DNA from: Curvularia sp. ZM96
Lineage: Eukaryota > Ascomycota > Dothideomycetes > Pleosporales > Pleosporaceae
Reading direction: 5' to 3'
DNA: 64,000 nucleotides
NCBI GenBank assembly: GCA_022457065.1
Contig: JAJGBQ010000002.1
Span: 2,108,001 to 2,172,000 of the forward strand
Within the stretch, counting starts at the first letter, position 1. Every line of letters begins with the position of its first letter. A model generated the notes under the pieces. It saw only the letters and a list, made by a program, of their open reading frames with translations. It did not search any database and had not been told where the DNA came from. Shown here piece after piece: positions 32,394-44,259 of this stretch. The translations under genes were made by a program, and so were the position numbers.

Positions 32394-35300
32394 CTACTTC
32401 TTGTCCTTTCTTCTCCCTGCCACTCCGCCAGCGAACCTTCCCAAATTACTCAAGCTAGATCGTGGTTTGTGTCCCTGTGCGGGGCCTGGCGCCGCAGGTG
32501 CAGGGGCTGGTCTCATGGGCCCTGCAGGACTTCCTGGCCTCAGCCCAGTCACGGTCTTCGGCGGCACAGGTGGAGCCGGTGCTGTTGGGCCCAACTTCTC
32601 GTAAACTTCCTCCTCTTCGCCCATGCTTGCCATTCTCTGACTGCGCCTTGCCTTCTCTTGCGTTTGCTTGAATCTCTCTAGCAACTCGGTCCACTTGACG
32701 GTTCCGGCCGCGTCCGGCCCACTCAGCCCATCTCTCGGCTTTAATCTACCGGGACGTTCGAAGTTCGACATGGCAGCTCCTCCAGGCGAGGCAATGCTAC
32801 TAGTGCTACTACTGTTTGTGCCGGCTTCTGAGCTTTTTTGCCGCAAGTGATTAAGAGTGGGGGACGAGGAAGGGTGAACATACGTCGAGCTACTGCGCTG
32901 AGGCGCAATATGCAGGTAGCCTATGGCAGAGACGCTGTTGAGGCGATTCTTAAGCGCAGCAAAAGCAGAAGATTGAGGGAGCAACATAAGCAGGCCGTAC
33001 ATGCACTTGTACAAGTGCGGGTATCGTTCAGGCTCGAGAAGCTGCATACGGAGATCTATCAACTCGTTTTAGCGATTGTCTTTAGAGCTGCACAGGTCAA
33101 GGAGCCTTACACGTGAAGACTGGAGATTCGAGAAGTTGCACAAGCTTGTCGATCTGGATGAGCATGTTGACCGTCATCTCGAGCTCGGCGCTGAGGGTGT
33201 TAGTGTCTGTACCAACAGGAGCGTAGGCGTTTCACTTACAAAACTTGAAGCAAATGGTATGCCTGTTCATAAGCTTGGGCAAGGAGACAGAGTGAGAAAG
33301 TAGCCACAGCATTGTGACACCAAGCCTTGAAAAGAGTGACAAAGAAGGATTGACCATCCTTACTGTCAAGGTTCCTTAGTCGCCTTCGCAGATCTGCGAG
33401 CTCCGGTGCGGTAATGAGATTGTTGTTCAGGTTCTGTACCATGATACTTGCGAACTCAACATCTTCGTCTTTTGCAAGGCAATCGGCCATGGTACGGTAT
33501 ATCCTCTCGGCACTGAGGGTAAGACATAGCTGTCTAATGATAAGGTTTCCACGCGTCTCCAGTAGCCTGCGATCAGTACAGAATAGCTTCAGCAGATTGA
33601 CCATGAACGAAGTGAAGTAGGTATCGTCACTGTGAAGAGAGATTTGGGAGAGCAGAAGCAGGTCGCGGGTGACAACCGCATCTGAGGGGTCGGACAGCGT
33701 TTTGAGGAGCGCAGGAAAAGTTCCGTCGTCGACCGTGAGTATCTGCACATCTGTTAGCATAGGATGTGTTTGGCTTTGTGTGCACTCACTCTCCCAGGTG
33801 CCATCCTGTGCAGCATTATCAGCCATGCTATAGCCGCTACTCGAGTAGCTTCATGTTCATTCAAGAACTGCAATGTCAAGGCACTGACTGCAGCTTGATA
33901 ATCTAGCTCGGGTATGGGACGAGGCGATGCACCACTTTCCTCGGCTGGAGTGGGGGACCTGCCGTCGGGTGAGTCGGCTTTGCTTGCTTGGTCGCGGATG
34001 ACTGCCTTGAGTAATCGACCAGACAGATTGGAGTCCCGCCGTTGTGTTCCGGTCAACTCTTTCCCAAGCTCAGATAGGGAAGGCGGTAGTTGGATCTGCC
34101 CACTTGCACCACCATCTCGGGGGCGGTTGTCGTCAGACAAGGACAGAATGTAGTCCATGAGCGAAGCGTTGACCTTGACGGCTGCTTTGCGAACCGTGTC
34201 AACCTCATGGGACATGCGAGGCAACACGTGTGATAAAAGACTTGGGACAAAAGGCATAATGTCTTCTGGGCAAATATCGAAAAAGTTGTCGATCCAGCGT
34301 AGCGCCGTGAGCAGTATCTCGGTCTGCTCCTCCTCCGTGTCTGCAATTGTTAGCGTATGCTAGCCCTTCGTTCATGGGCAAATCTCACCAGGTGGTGGCA
34401 CGAGAAAATCAACAAGTATACTCAGTATCTTGGGATGGTCGACATGCACATCCTGGCCGGGTATCCAGTTACCGTCTCCGTGTACAGACTTTCCACTGTC
34501 GCCAGAGACAGACCCGCTTTCTCCGCTGGCATCACCCTTTTCGTCAATCGAATCTTGAGGATCAAGGGGCGTGATGTCCGACGCATCGCTTCCGCTGCGG
34601 ATACTGTCGGCAGAATTCCTACGCTCGTCTTTGCTGTTGCTCTTCTTGCTCTCCTCTATGCCCTTCTTTATTCTTGCAATCTTCTTGATTTCGCTCAAAA
34701 GTCTGTCCAACGCTGCCTGTGTCATAGTGTATACATCCTGGTTGGAGTCGCTCAAAAACTTGAAGAGTCCACCGAGAAAGCGCGGCAGATGGGCAATCAG
34801 CTCGAGGTCTGGTATGGAATCAAGCAGTGTTATCCATGCGACGAGGAAGGACCGCGTAAAAGGGTTGATAACGTTGATGCGCTCTTCGAGAAGCGGCAGG
34901 AACCGCTCGAGACTGAAAGCGTATGGGTATGGCTCGTCCTCGCCGTCGTGCTGGTCGGGTGCAGTCTGCAGTACGGAAACATAGCTGGCAGCGGACTCGG
35001 AGACGATGTCTTTGATCAGTCGATCCAGTAGCTCTGCGCCGTTCTTGACAGATAGCTCGGAATCTGCAGCCATCTAAACCGTATTCACATTGTTAGCCCT
35101 GTTGTCATGCGGATTTCAGTGCCTGGAGTGTGTATCCTCACCTTACAGAGCGCATCGAAGACCTGGTTGAAGTAGACAAGTATCTCGCCCTTAGCGACCT
35201 TTGCAATGTTGTACATGCTCTCGCACGCGTAGTACCGAACACGGGCATCTTGGTCGCTGAAGCATGCGAGAACCGGCGGCACGATTTCCTCGAGATAGCG

Positions 35301-35540
35301 GGCGACTTCGGGTCCCAGGGCTATGGAGGCAGCGGCCAGTCCTATGAGGCCGCCGTTGCGGGCGTGGGGCTGGTGTACGGCATAGGCATACTCGTGGCAG
35401 AGCTGGTGCACAATCTTTGCTATCCTGTCGTGGTCCTGAACCGCGAGCGCATCTCGAATCAGGCCTTCGAGCTCGAGGGCGCCGCTCTTGCGCTTGTCGT
35501 AGAGTTTGTCGTTGAGGGCTTTTGTGATGTTGGCGTCCAT
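32394..35540 (-). CDS. VAC14: VAC14, scaffold of the PI(3,5)P2 kinase complex
   Basis: Six exons: 35540-35142, 35073-34389, 34340-33790, 33742-33240, 33190-33111 and 33055-32394, giving 959 residues. Vac14 is a HEAT-repeat scaffold on the vacuole/endosome membrane that joins the Fab1 kinase and Fig4 phosphatase. Diagnostic parts are the N terminus (MDANITKALNDKLYDKRK, then RNGGLIGLAAASIALG and VLACFSDQDARVRYYACESMYNIAK), the Fab1-binding repeat region, and the C-terminal block FKAWCHNAVATFSLCLLAQAYEQAYHLLQVFAELEMTV and QIDKLVQLLESPVFTYLRMQLLEPERYPHLYKCMYGLLMLLPQSSAF. The last ~130 residues are low complexity and basic, longer than in yeast (880 residues). All five introns (47-68 nt) rejoin conserved text in phase. 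It is head to head with the DENND6-like gene. Confidence 0.96.
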
Positions 35541-36090
35541 GGTGGGTGAGGTCGTGGGCGCAGGACAGCACTCTTCTCTACATGTTGCAGCGGCCCTAAC
35601 CTCGCATGCTATGCGTCCTGGGAGCGGGGAGAGCGCCGGCGGAGGGGTTGTGGACTAGAGAGCTGTGTAGTGTAGGCAGAGCTCCATGCACGCTCTCCCG
35701 CCGCGGCTTGGTGTTTGCTCAAACGCAGGCGATCCGAGCCACATGCCCCAGTCGAGGGGGTCCCCACGTCATCGTACACAAGCGCCCGCACCCCTGCACG
35801 CGCTCCCTGACTACCGCGATACACACACTACCATGCCCAAGATATGGCCAGAGGCGCGTTTTTTGTGCCATGGCTAGCTCCTAGTGCCATCATGCTGGCC
35901 GCGGCAACTCTCTGCTTATCACCATACCCCGGATGACCCAGAGCGACGACTGACGGCCTCCTCTGCCACTAACGCTGCTAGTCCATTGGACGCTGGATCA
36001 GCCTCGCTCGCTTTGACCACCGCCATCGGTCCACTGCCTCACACCCGTTCTCAGGCTCACCTGCGCCTGTCAGGTGCGTCGAGCTTCTCG
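35541..36090. promoter_or_regulatory. Divergent promoter region VAC14 / DENND6-like
   Basis: About 550 bp separate the two divergent start codons. The frame upstream of the DENND6-like ATG stays open from 35884, but that part looks noncoding. I see no clear binding motif. Confidence 0.4.
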
Positions 36091-37811
36091 ATGCATAAGC
36101 TGAAGAACAAGCTCCTGGCCCCCCATCGTCGGGACCGACGACAAGACGATATGGACAAGCTGAGGGAGCCCAAGCTGTCCCCTATCGCAACCGGGGGCTT
36201 CAGGCATTGGGCCGTCGCTTTGTATGTCTGGAGCAGCGATACTTGCCATATGCACAACTAACAGCTACAGCATCGTCTGCAACTTCAATGTCGACATAGG
36301 GTAGGTGCGAGTCGACGTCTGCGTCTCGACGTCATGTTGAAACTTGGTAGTCCAGAAATCGAGATTCTCTACCCGCCACACATCCCTTTCTCCGCAGCCG
36401 ACTTGAGCGCCATCTGTTTCAACAGGTACCGTATGTCCGTCTACCTTGTGCGTGCCTCGTCTAAGACGCATGCAGCTTTCCGGAGCAGCAAAACACAGAA
36501 ACTGCAGAGGATCTCTGCTACGATTTTGCCATTACGAACAATTCACCTGACATCCAGCTGAGCTCGCCCAACGCACCCCATGGCAGCGCAGCCACCTTCT
36601 ATGGCTCATGTGTCTTCCGTCAAGAGTTCGATGATACAATGAAGAGAAGTTTCAACCAAAGAGCCTTGGTCTTGATTTCCCATCACAACTTCACCTGCCT
36701 GAACCACCGTATCTTACAGAAGATGACGGAATCAGGCCATCTCAGCGATCCAACTACGCTGGAAGCCGCATACTCTCAAATGAACACGTGGATGCCCCCA
36801 GCTGTAGGCCATCATGACCTACCCTTCTTAGGGACTATGTTGAGACTGGACATCGCACCACACCAGGCTTTTCCTCTCCAGGGTCTTCCCGGCCCTACGC
36901 CTCTGATTTCCGACACTCCCCTCTCCATGTATGCATACGAGCCGGTTGGATCGTGGGACGGTATTATGCATTACATGCCCTGCATCACCGACCTGTATGT
37001 CCTCTACGAGAAACTGATACTGTGCGAGAGCATCATTGTCATTGCAAAGTCACCGCAATTAGCGAGCGAGGCCGTGTCTTCGCTTGTGGACCTCATCTGT
37101 CCGGTTCCCTATGCCGGTGTAATCAGACCCTATATGACTATGCAAGCAAACTTTAAGAGTATCGGTATCGATGGGGGTACACCGACATCCTTCATCGTAG
37201 GTATTACCAACCCTTTCCTGCTGAAGCGCATCATCGCCGCTACCGAGGCTAGCCACCAAGCCCGACCGCACATATTGTACCTTCAAAACTTTGATGGCCC
37301 TGTACCAACGCGGCGCCACCATTCGCTACATCACAAGTCAAGTCGTAACGCGCTTCTCGATCTTCCGGGCGGTGGCATTGAAGTCCACACCCCTCCAAAA
37401 CGCTTCCTCAGGTCAGATCCAGATGTAGTATCGCAAATCGACACTTTGCTCAAGCTTGAGGACCAGACGCGGGAACTCGGGCCTTTGATACGCCGTCATT
37501 TCGCTGAGCTCACTGCTCAGTTCATCGCACCTATCAACCGCTATCTTGCAACGTCCCACGTCGTAACGCCGGGAGGTAATAGCCGATATGCTAATTTTCA
37601 GGTTCAAGACTTCTTAAGCAGTGTCAGCAAGTATGGCACCAGCGTCAAATTCCGGGGATCAGGACCAATACAAAGACATCGTGCCAGGGACGGCATGTAC
37701 GAGACGTTCTGCAACTCGCCGAACTTCTACTCGTGGCTCGAAATGAAGATCTCACTAGAAAACGAAGCATCTGCTGGCATGCTGAATGCACCTGTTGTGC
37801 ATTCTGCTTAG
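36091..37811 (+). CDS. DENND6-like (DENN-domain Rab GEF) protein
   Basis: Four exons: 36091-36221, 36271-36300, 36351-36425 and 36476-37811, giving 523 residues (human DENND6A has 608). DENND6 proteins are Rab14-type guanine-nucleotide exchange factors in endosomal recycling; the fungal substrate is unknown to me. Splicing yields FRHWAVAFIVCNFNVDIGPEIEILYPPH, then SAADLSAICFNSFPEQQNTE, the usual longin-like DENN beginning. It continues with YGSCVFRQEFDDTMKRSFNQRALVLISHHNF, YMPCITDLYVLYEKLILCESIIVIAKSPQ and LVDLICPVPYAGVIRPYMTMQ, the DENN core. The C-terminal half matches the extended region of the family. The ATG at 36091 (MHKLKNKLLAPHRR) is chosen because the longer upstream frame is Ser/Ala-rich and resembles nothing. 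Introns are 49-50 nt and exons 2 and 3 are tiny. Confidence 0.88.
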
Positions 37812-38340
37812 AGCATCTGAAACACTCAGTCCGGACAAGCTAGGGATCGATTATGCTACTCGCCGCTTGTGCACAATGCGTTCGGAGTCTAATTGTTATG
37901 TCTACCAAAGTCGAGTTTGTTGCGCCTCCACGCTGGGTAGAGTTAATACCTGGCATACTTTTTGTTTCATTTTTTCCTCCTGATAAGCTCGCGCATAGTT
38001 GAATCTGGTATCAGTGTTCGTGAGAGTGGTTCAACACACATTGTGGTGATTGAGGATTGGAGAATATGGCGTTGAGCCGAATGTCATCGTAATCATATTC
38101 GCCGAAGTTCTAGCTGGACTAGAAGACTTTGGCACAAGAACAATGAATACGCGAGCGATATTGGATCGCTTGCTAATTAGAAATACACACATTACGACCA
38201 CAAACGCAGCCTCTACTGGTGGTGCTCTGCCCCATTCGGCCTAGCGTATCCCCGCTTTTGGTCAACTTCAAAATTGCTTCCCCAAATCACCCCACAACAC
38301 GACAGACTAACGCCAATTGCGTTGACTGCAGACCGGGAAT
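37812..38340. other. intergenic, dihydroorotase promoter
   Basis: About 530 bp between two plus-strand genes. It should hold the 3' end of the DENND6-like gene and the dihydroorotase promoter. No coding segment or repeat is evident. Confidence 0.4.
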
Positions 38341-39776
38341 ATGGATATCACAAAGATCCAAGAGATTGAACTGCCTGCGGCTTTTGATGCCCATGTGCAT
38401 TTACGCGATGGAGAAATGTCTCAGCTGGTTACGCCCACCGTTCGCAAGGGTGGTGTAAATACGGTATATGTCATGGTAAGCCTGAGTTTTTATGTTCTTC
38501 TAGTTTCACTAATACTTAGAATTTCTCAATATCACTGTTTTCGTCATTGCTCTCTTTACGGGCTATTTCACTTCTCAAGCACATCAGTTTTGAACCTTTT
38601 TCTTTATTCTGTTATTCATTCCCTCTATTTCATACCCTGTCATCTGGAGATTCCGCTGCATACATATTTCATAAAAACAACAAAAGTATCACATTAACAA
38701 CGTACATGATAGCCAAACCTCGTTCCGCCCATCACCACAGTCCAGCAGTGTCTCGAGTACCGCGATCGACTAAAGGCTATCGAGCCAAACGTCGAGTACC
38801 TCATGTCCTTGTACTTGCACGAGGATATCACACCCGAAGTAATCCGTGAAGCCAAGAAAGCCGGTATTACTGGAGTGAAGTCGTATCCCGCTGGTGTTAC
38901 TACAGTAAGTTATGTTTTAGCTTACTAAAACACTACAATCATTCCAAAATGATAAAGGTGAGAAATATACCACATATTGACAAGGGCCAGAACTCTTCCT
39001 CCGGAGTCCTTGACTATGAAATCTTCTACCCCGTCTTCGAAGAAATGGAAAAACAAAACATGGTCCTCAATCTCCACGGCGAAGTCCCCTCCACCCCCTC
39101 CAACGCCTCTGTCTCTTCTTCCAACAACAAGGACTCAGCCATCACCATTCTTAACGCGGAGCCTGCTTTCCTGCCCACTCTCGTCTCACTGCACAAGCGC
39201 TTCCCCAAACTCCGCATCATCCTCGAGCACTGCAGCACCGCACAGGCTCTGTCTACCGTCCTCTCGTGCGGACCATCAGTTGTAGGCACAATCACTGCGC
39301 ACCATCTCTCGCTCATAATCGACGATTGGGCCGGCGACCCATTCTGCTTCTGCAAGCCCGTGGCCAAGACGCCCGAAGATCGCGATGCGCTGATCCGCGC
39401 CGTCGCGCAGAGTAAAGGTCGTTTCTTCCTCGGCACGGATTCCGCGCCGCATCCGAGGGTCAAGAAGAGGGGCGAGGATAAGGTGGCGGCTGGAGTGTTT
39501 ACTCAGCCGTATGCGTTGGGCTACGTGCTTGATGCATTGGAGAAGGGTGTCGAGAGGGGTGTTATTAGTAAGGAGGAGGTTACGCAGGAGGGGCTGGAGG
39601 GATTCTTTGGGAAGTGGGGAAGGGCGTTTTATCAGGTTGAGGATGGAAAGGGGGAGAGGGTTGTGCTGAGGAAGGGAGGAGAGAAGATTTTGGATGTTTT
39701 GAGTAACAAGGGCGGTAGTGTGGAGGTTGTGCCGTTTAGAAGGGGAGAGCAGACCTGGAGTGTGGAGTGGAAGTAG
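38341..39776 (+). CDS. URA4: Dihydroorotase (URA4/PyrC type)
   Basis: Three exons: 38341-38475, 38713-38904 and 38991-39776, giving 370 residues (yeast Ura4 has 364). The zinc enzyme closes carbamoyl aspartate to dihydroorotate, step three of pyrimidine synthesis, in the cytosol. Metal and catalytic residues are visible: FDAHVHLRDGEM (HxH), GVKSYPAG (the Lys that is carboxylated), LNLHGEVP (His), ILEHCST (His) and LGTDSAPH (catalytic Asp). Junctions rebuild NTVYVM-PNLVPPITTV and YPAGVTT-NSSSGVLDYE, the family text. Intron 1 is 237 nt, several times longer than others here, and intron 2 is 86 nt. A His-rich insert-free core and a shortish C-terminal tail follow. It converges with the DNA methyltransferase gene, leaving 278 bp between the stops. 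Confidence 0.96.
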
Positions 39777-40054
39777 GGTTTGTATGTGTAATGGGATTTT
39801 CGATACGGGATATGTAGAAGGAGTGGCGCGTGAATGGAGTAGGGTGTTTATGTGCTGTGGGGTTTCAAATAGAGGATGTGTAGATGTAGTAGCATGAGCA
39901 AAAGACTCGCTTCGTGTTATGAATATTTGTTTGATGTCCAGTTTATGATCTGCAACTGCTTTGGATTTAGAAATACAGCACATGATGCGATATTACGAAA
40001 CTCGTCTCTTTCTGCCTTCCAATCTATGCCCAAACCTAAAATGCAGACGCCATC

Positions 40055-43000
40055 TCACGATCCAAAATTCCTGAATTCTACCTCAACTCTCTTGTTCCAG
40101 TGTTTTGGAACAAACTCCACTTCTAGCCCAGAATGACGCGTGTGTCTTGTCTTTCTCGAGTCTACGGAGCTCCGCGCACTATCTTTGATGGAAATCGGAG
40201 ACGTCGCTGCAGACTCTGAGTCGCCAGTGATATCTGATACCTCGCTGAGCCTGACCTTTTTTCTTGAGCGCGAACGGTCGGGTAATACGACCGATAAGGT
40301 GCGCTTTTTGAAAACTTGACGTTTCGCGGATATTGGTATGACCGGATTGGAACTGTCGCTGGACTCGGGAATAGATTCAGTATCGCTAGCATTATGAATC
40401 GTCGAAGTACGAGAGTTTTCTGTAGTCCCAGTTGATGTAAACTTCAGTTGGTTCTTCTCTTGAGCGTAGAGTAACCCCAGCCCAAGAGAAAAACTCACTT
40501 TGCGGTCCACGCCGTTGCCGGCGATTTTGTACTGCTCTCTCAATGGCCCGATGATTGGCTCATCGTCTCTGATCCCTTGCGCACGTCGAGCCTCTAGGAG
40601 ACTAATCGATCTCGGCTCCTTCCAATGCACAACAGAGGGCGCGTAGGCGTTGGCAACATTAGCCTCTGTTATAATTGTTGGTATTAACCTGTTACTTTTA
40701 ATTCTTCGGAAGGATGTGCCAGTCTTCTTTCGATTACTACGTAAATGGAGTGGTACAAGTCCGCGGTTCATGGCCTCTTGGTAGCCGCAGCCAGGTGGAT
40801 CTCGTGGAATGCACTCTAGGAGGGCTCTTTCTTTCCATGTTGGGAGATTAGTTACCCTATGGTCTGGATAAGGAATGCATGCTTGAACAAGGCTGTTACC
40901 AATGTCCGGTAACCCAGAACTCACGGTAGCTGCTGGAATGTGGCGGAAAGGCGTCGGATAGTATTTGCGAGTCCCGTAGGGCATTCTGTTAGGTAATCGC
41001 CCAAGGCTTCTAGAAGCAAATTCCTTCTCTGACAAGCTGTGTGTATGGTATTGTTGTACAATTGGGTGTAGACCAGGTGCTGCTATCGTAAGGATCAAAC
41101 GAGAGCGATGCTGCGGACTCCCATAGCTCCAAGAATCCATAATGAACTGGTTGACCTGGTATCCCATGGATGCCAAGGATGCCACCACCTGGCATAGTAG
41201 ATGTCCGGTTCTCTCTGATGAAAGTTCCAAAACATGCTCGAGTACAGCGTATAATGGCCGATATACGTCGACAAATGAGCAGAAGCTGCTAATTAGAGAA
41301 GCGTTGTACAGTGAGTTGACACTTTCAGTGTTTTGTTGGAGTGCAGAAAACGCTATGAAAAGAATTAGTCGGTTCAGAGCCTTCCAAGATCATACGTACC
41401 GACGCAGGGACATCCAGCCGCGATAAATTCCACTTCGCCAACCCGAGTGGCACATTCTACGTCACCCTCGAGCGCTGAATTGAAGTAGTTGTTAACTGAG
41501 CCGCAGTAAAAGCACACCCTCTTGCCGTGCTTGATGTTTGCTTGTTGTGTCCTAATGGCGTAAACATTAGAGTCAACCACGGTACGGAATTCGACCGCAC
41601 CACCTTCTTCGAGACCTCTGTCGAGTGAACCGCCGCCACCGAAGAGAGACAGGCCTCTCATTTTACGGTCAGATTCGAATACGACACGTTGGCGAATGTC
41701 TTGTGGTAGGCGTTGAAGGAATACAAGAGTCTCCTTCTCATTCTTCGAACTCAAGCCCATTGATATGAACCAAAAGTCGCCCGCACCACCAAGATTGTAG
41801 GGGAAGGGTATCCGATCACTCGTGACGTCAGATTGTGATACGAAGCGAACAGAGCAACGACGCCGGAGCTGGGAGATGTCCGCTTCATAATAGATGTCTG
41901 TCAGCACCAATTCGTTTTCGGCTATCCGTAGTCGTTGCGTCTTTTCGGCTGCTTCTGAGCAATCGCGGTTAAGTCGTAGGAGTTTACGCACAAGAACTGA
42001 GCCCTTCTTGTTATCGAACTTCTGAACAATAACCGGCTCTAGTAAATCTTGCTTGGCTGATGGTTTCAAGTAGACGGTATCACCCAGGCGGTATTCGATG
42101 TCGGCAGGCTGGCAATTGTCTTTGCGACATCCACAGATCTTGTGTTCATCTTTCATAGTCGTAAATGAACTTTCTTCTATTGTGTATTTTTGCCGAATGA
42201 AGAAGCGTTTTGGGTTGACGACAGAAGGACACCAATCAACAAAGTATCTACCTTTGATGTCAGAAGAAAGAAGTTCTCTCTCTGTGCAGTTGCAATTATC
42301 AGATAAAAAAAGTTCATTTTCGAAGGGATAGAAGGCTTTGGCGATGTTTGTATCATGAGGCCAATATAGCCACAATACGAACAGTCTTTGGACACCGTCT
42401 TCCCGAGTCTCAGTGCCTTGGACGTATGCGAGCCAGTCTCGCTTCGTGTGTTTCCATGCTTTTGAGTCCATTTCATCCGGCACCAGAGCCACTACGTCTC
42501 CAACTATTATGGGTGATGTCCCATATGGTTTGCAATTTTTAGACAAATCGGCGTATGGGAGTGATATTGGCGTGTCCACGAAACCCAGCTTCTTTTTTCT
42601 TCGCTCTTGCTCAACTTGGACTCTTCTCTTCGGGCGTACTTCTCGTATCTTGTCGCCAAAATAAGTGCTTTTAAAACAGGCATATACAGCTGGTGTAGCC
42701 AGGGTAGGCGCATGACTAGTGCCTTCGAGTTGAGGCGTCACGGCCTTGGCCATACATTCTGTCCACAATGGCTGGTTGACTAGCCTGTCAGAATCAGGCT
42801 CACGGCAGGCTTGACTGAAGAGATAGCTGATATATGCAACCACAGCAACTCGGAAATCAGTTTTCTTCCCAAAGGCTGCATACCACCTTTCGAAGCCTGG
42901 GCTGCCACTAAAACGTTCTGTCAGGTAAGAGTGAAAGTCAGAACGGAAGCTGATGAGCGACCTGGGGGTTATGCTCATGTAGTCAACGATATTCTTCCCC

Positions 43001-43573
43001 AGTTGAGCTACCCAAAGAAAGGCGTTGTGAAAGCGCTGGTATCGAGATGTTGGTTCTTTTAATCGGTACCAGATGTCATGTGTACCACCCTTGGCTGCAA
43101 GCTCCGATTGAATGTACACCGTTATATTGTGGGATTTGGCGTCTTCGGGATCATCAGTGTCAATCCAAATGTCCTGGACAGCTATACCTCGCATGTAGCA
43201 CTGTACATTTCCCAGGCATACAAAGCCGTCGAAACATAACCTCTTACCGCCTGAACCTCGAAGGAAATGCAGGCAGGTAAGTTCGTACGCTCGATGTTTG
43301 TCATTGGAGGAATAGTAGATTTCAAAACTGTGTACGTCGGCGACTAGGAGTTCTTTCTTAGGACCATGCAACGCATTTGAGTCGGGTGAGTGCTGTTTCC
43401 ATTCGGCCTGGTAACAGTTAGTACGATCAAGATATACAAGTTTGACTTCATACCACGAGGCGGCAGTGAGCTTCGAGTTCCGGGGTAATTAAGATTGGGG
43501 GCGACCAGTCAGCGGCATGGGAGTGTGCAAAATCGCGTGACGCCCACGTGTTGGCATGCTTTTGCTCAGTCAT
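40055..43573 (-). CDS. C5 cytosine DNA methyltransferase, fungal DIM-2/RID-like, with BAH-like region
   Basis: Three exons: 43573-43454, 43407-41400 and 41352-40055, giving 1141 residues. It would transfer methyl groups from S-adenosylmethionine to cytosine in DNA in the nucleus. The ATG at 43573 starts MTEQKHANTW. A long N-terminal part includes Cys-rich text (CNCTERELLSSDIKGRYFVDWC, KICGCRKDNC) and a BAH-like stretch (YRLGDTVYLKP to NELVLTDIYYE). Catalytic motifs follow in order: I (LSLFGGGGSLDRGLEEGG), IV (AAGCPCVAFSALQQN, with the catalytic Cys), VI (YAVLEHVLELSS), VIII (QHRSRLIL) and X (GNGVDRKVSFSLG). Motif IV has V for the usual Q after PC, and VI reads EHV for ENV. The architecture suits DIM-2 more than Masc1, but I cannot separate DIM-2 from RID here. 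The ~130-residue C-terminal tail is Ser-rich and basic. Confidence 0.87.
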
Positions 43574-44259
43574 TTGTCTGCGCGTGCAAATCGCTTGTAG
43601 ATGCGTGGGGTAGGTGCTAACCAGGGTATCGCAGAAGGGAGAGAGAAGGAGTCTGGTACGAAAGCGGCGTCGTAGAAACAAAAAGAACCAGCAGAGACGC
43701 GACTTTATCCTGGGGTAAGAGTAAAGGTAAAGGGAAGGGTGGGAATGGTAGGTGAGGCCATGTGTAACGTGAGCAAACGGCAAGAAGCGCAGTATATCAA
43801 ACACATTCCCGAATGATGCCCAAGACAGTGGCAAGACTGACGCTGATACACCGCTGCCCACAAAGTGAGTCAAGTAACGATGGGCATGAGATATTGGTAG
43901 TGAGAGGTACGGGAATGGGCCCATCTAGGTCAGGGCGTCACAGGGAAGGAGCCATCACTGCAGACCTTGTTCGCTAAAGAGGCTGAGGGCACCATTGGAC
44001 GACTATACAGAACAGTAGTTCATCAACACTATTATCAGTTTCGTCACTATTAACATGAAAGCAATATGAATATGTAGGTATCTAGGAGGTGTGTCATCTA
44101 ACGCCCTGTGCTCAATTCCATCTCTGGGTCAGGGAAACCAATCTCGTGTGTTTGCCGCTCAACAGAGAAAACGCCTGCTCACTGAACGCCCCTTTTTGTG
44201 TCTTGCATGTAACACACATGCGCATAACCATCAAGTGTTCATTGCGCGCCCGCGCTCGC
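43574..44259. other. intergenic, methyltransferase promoter
   Basis: About 690 bp between the methyltransferase start and the stop of the DUF3431 gene, both leftward. A frame upstream of 43573 is open but its residues are not protein-like. No repeats seen. Confidence 0.4.
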
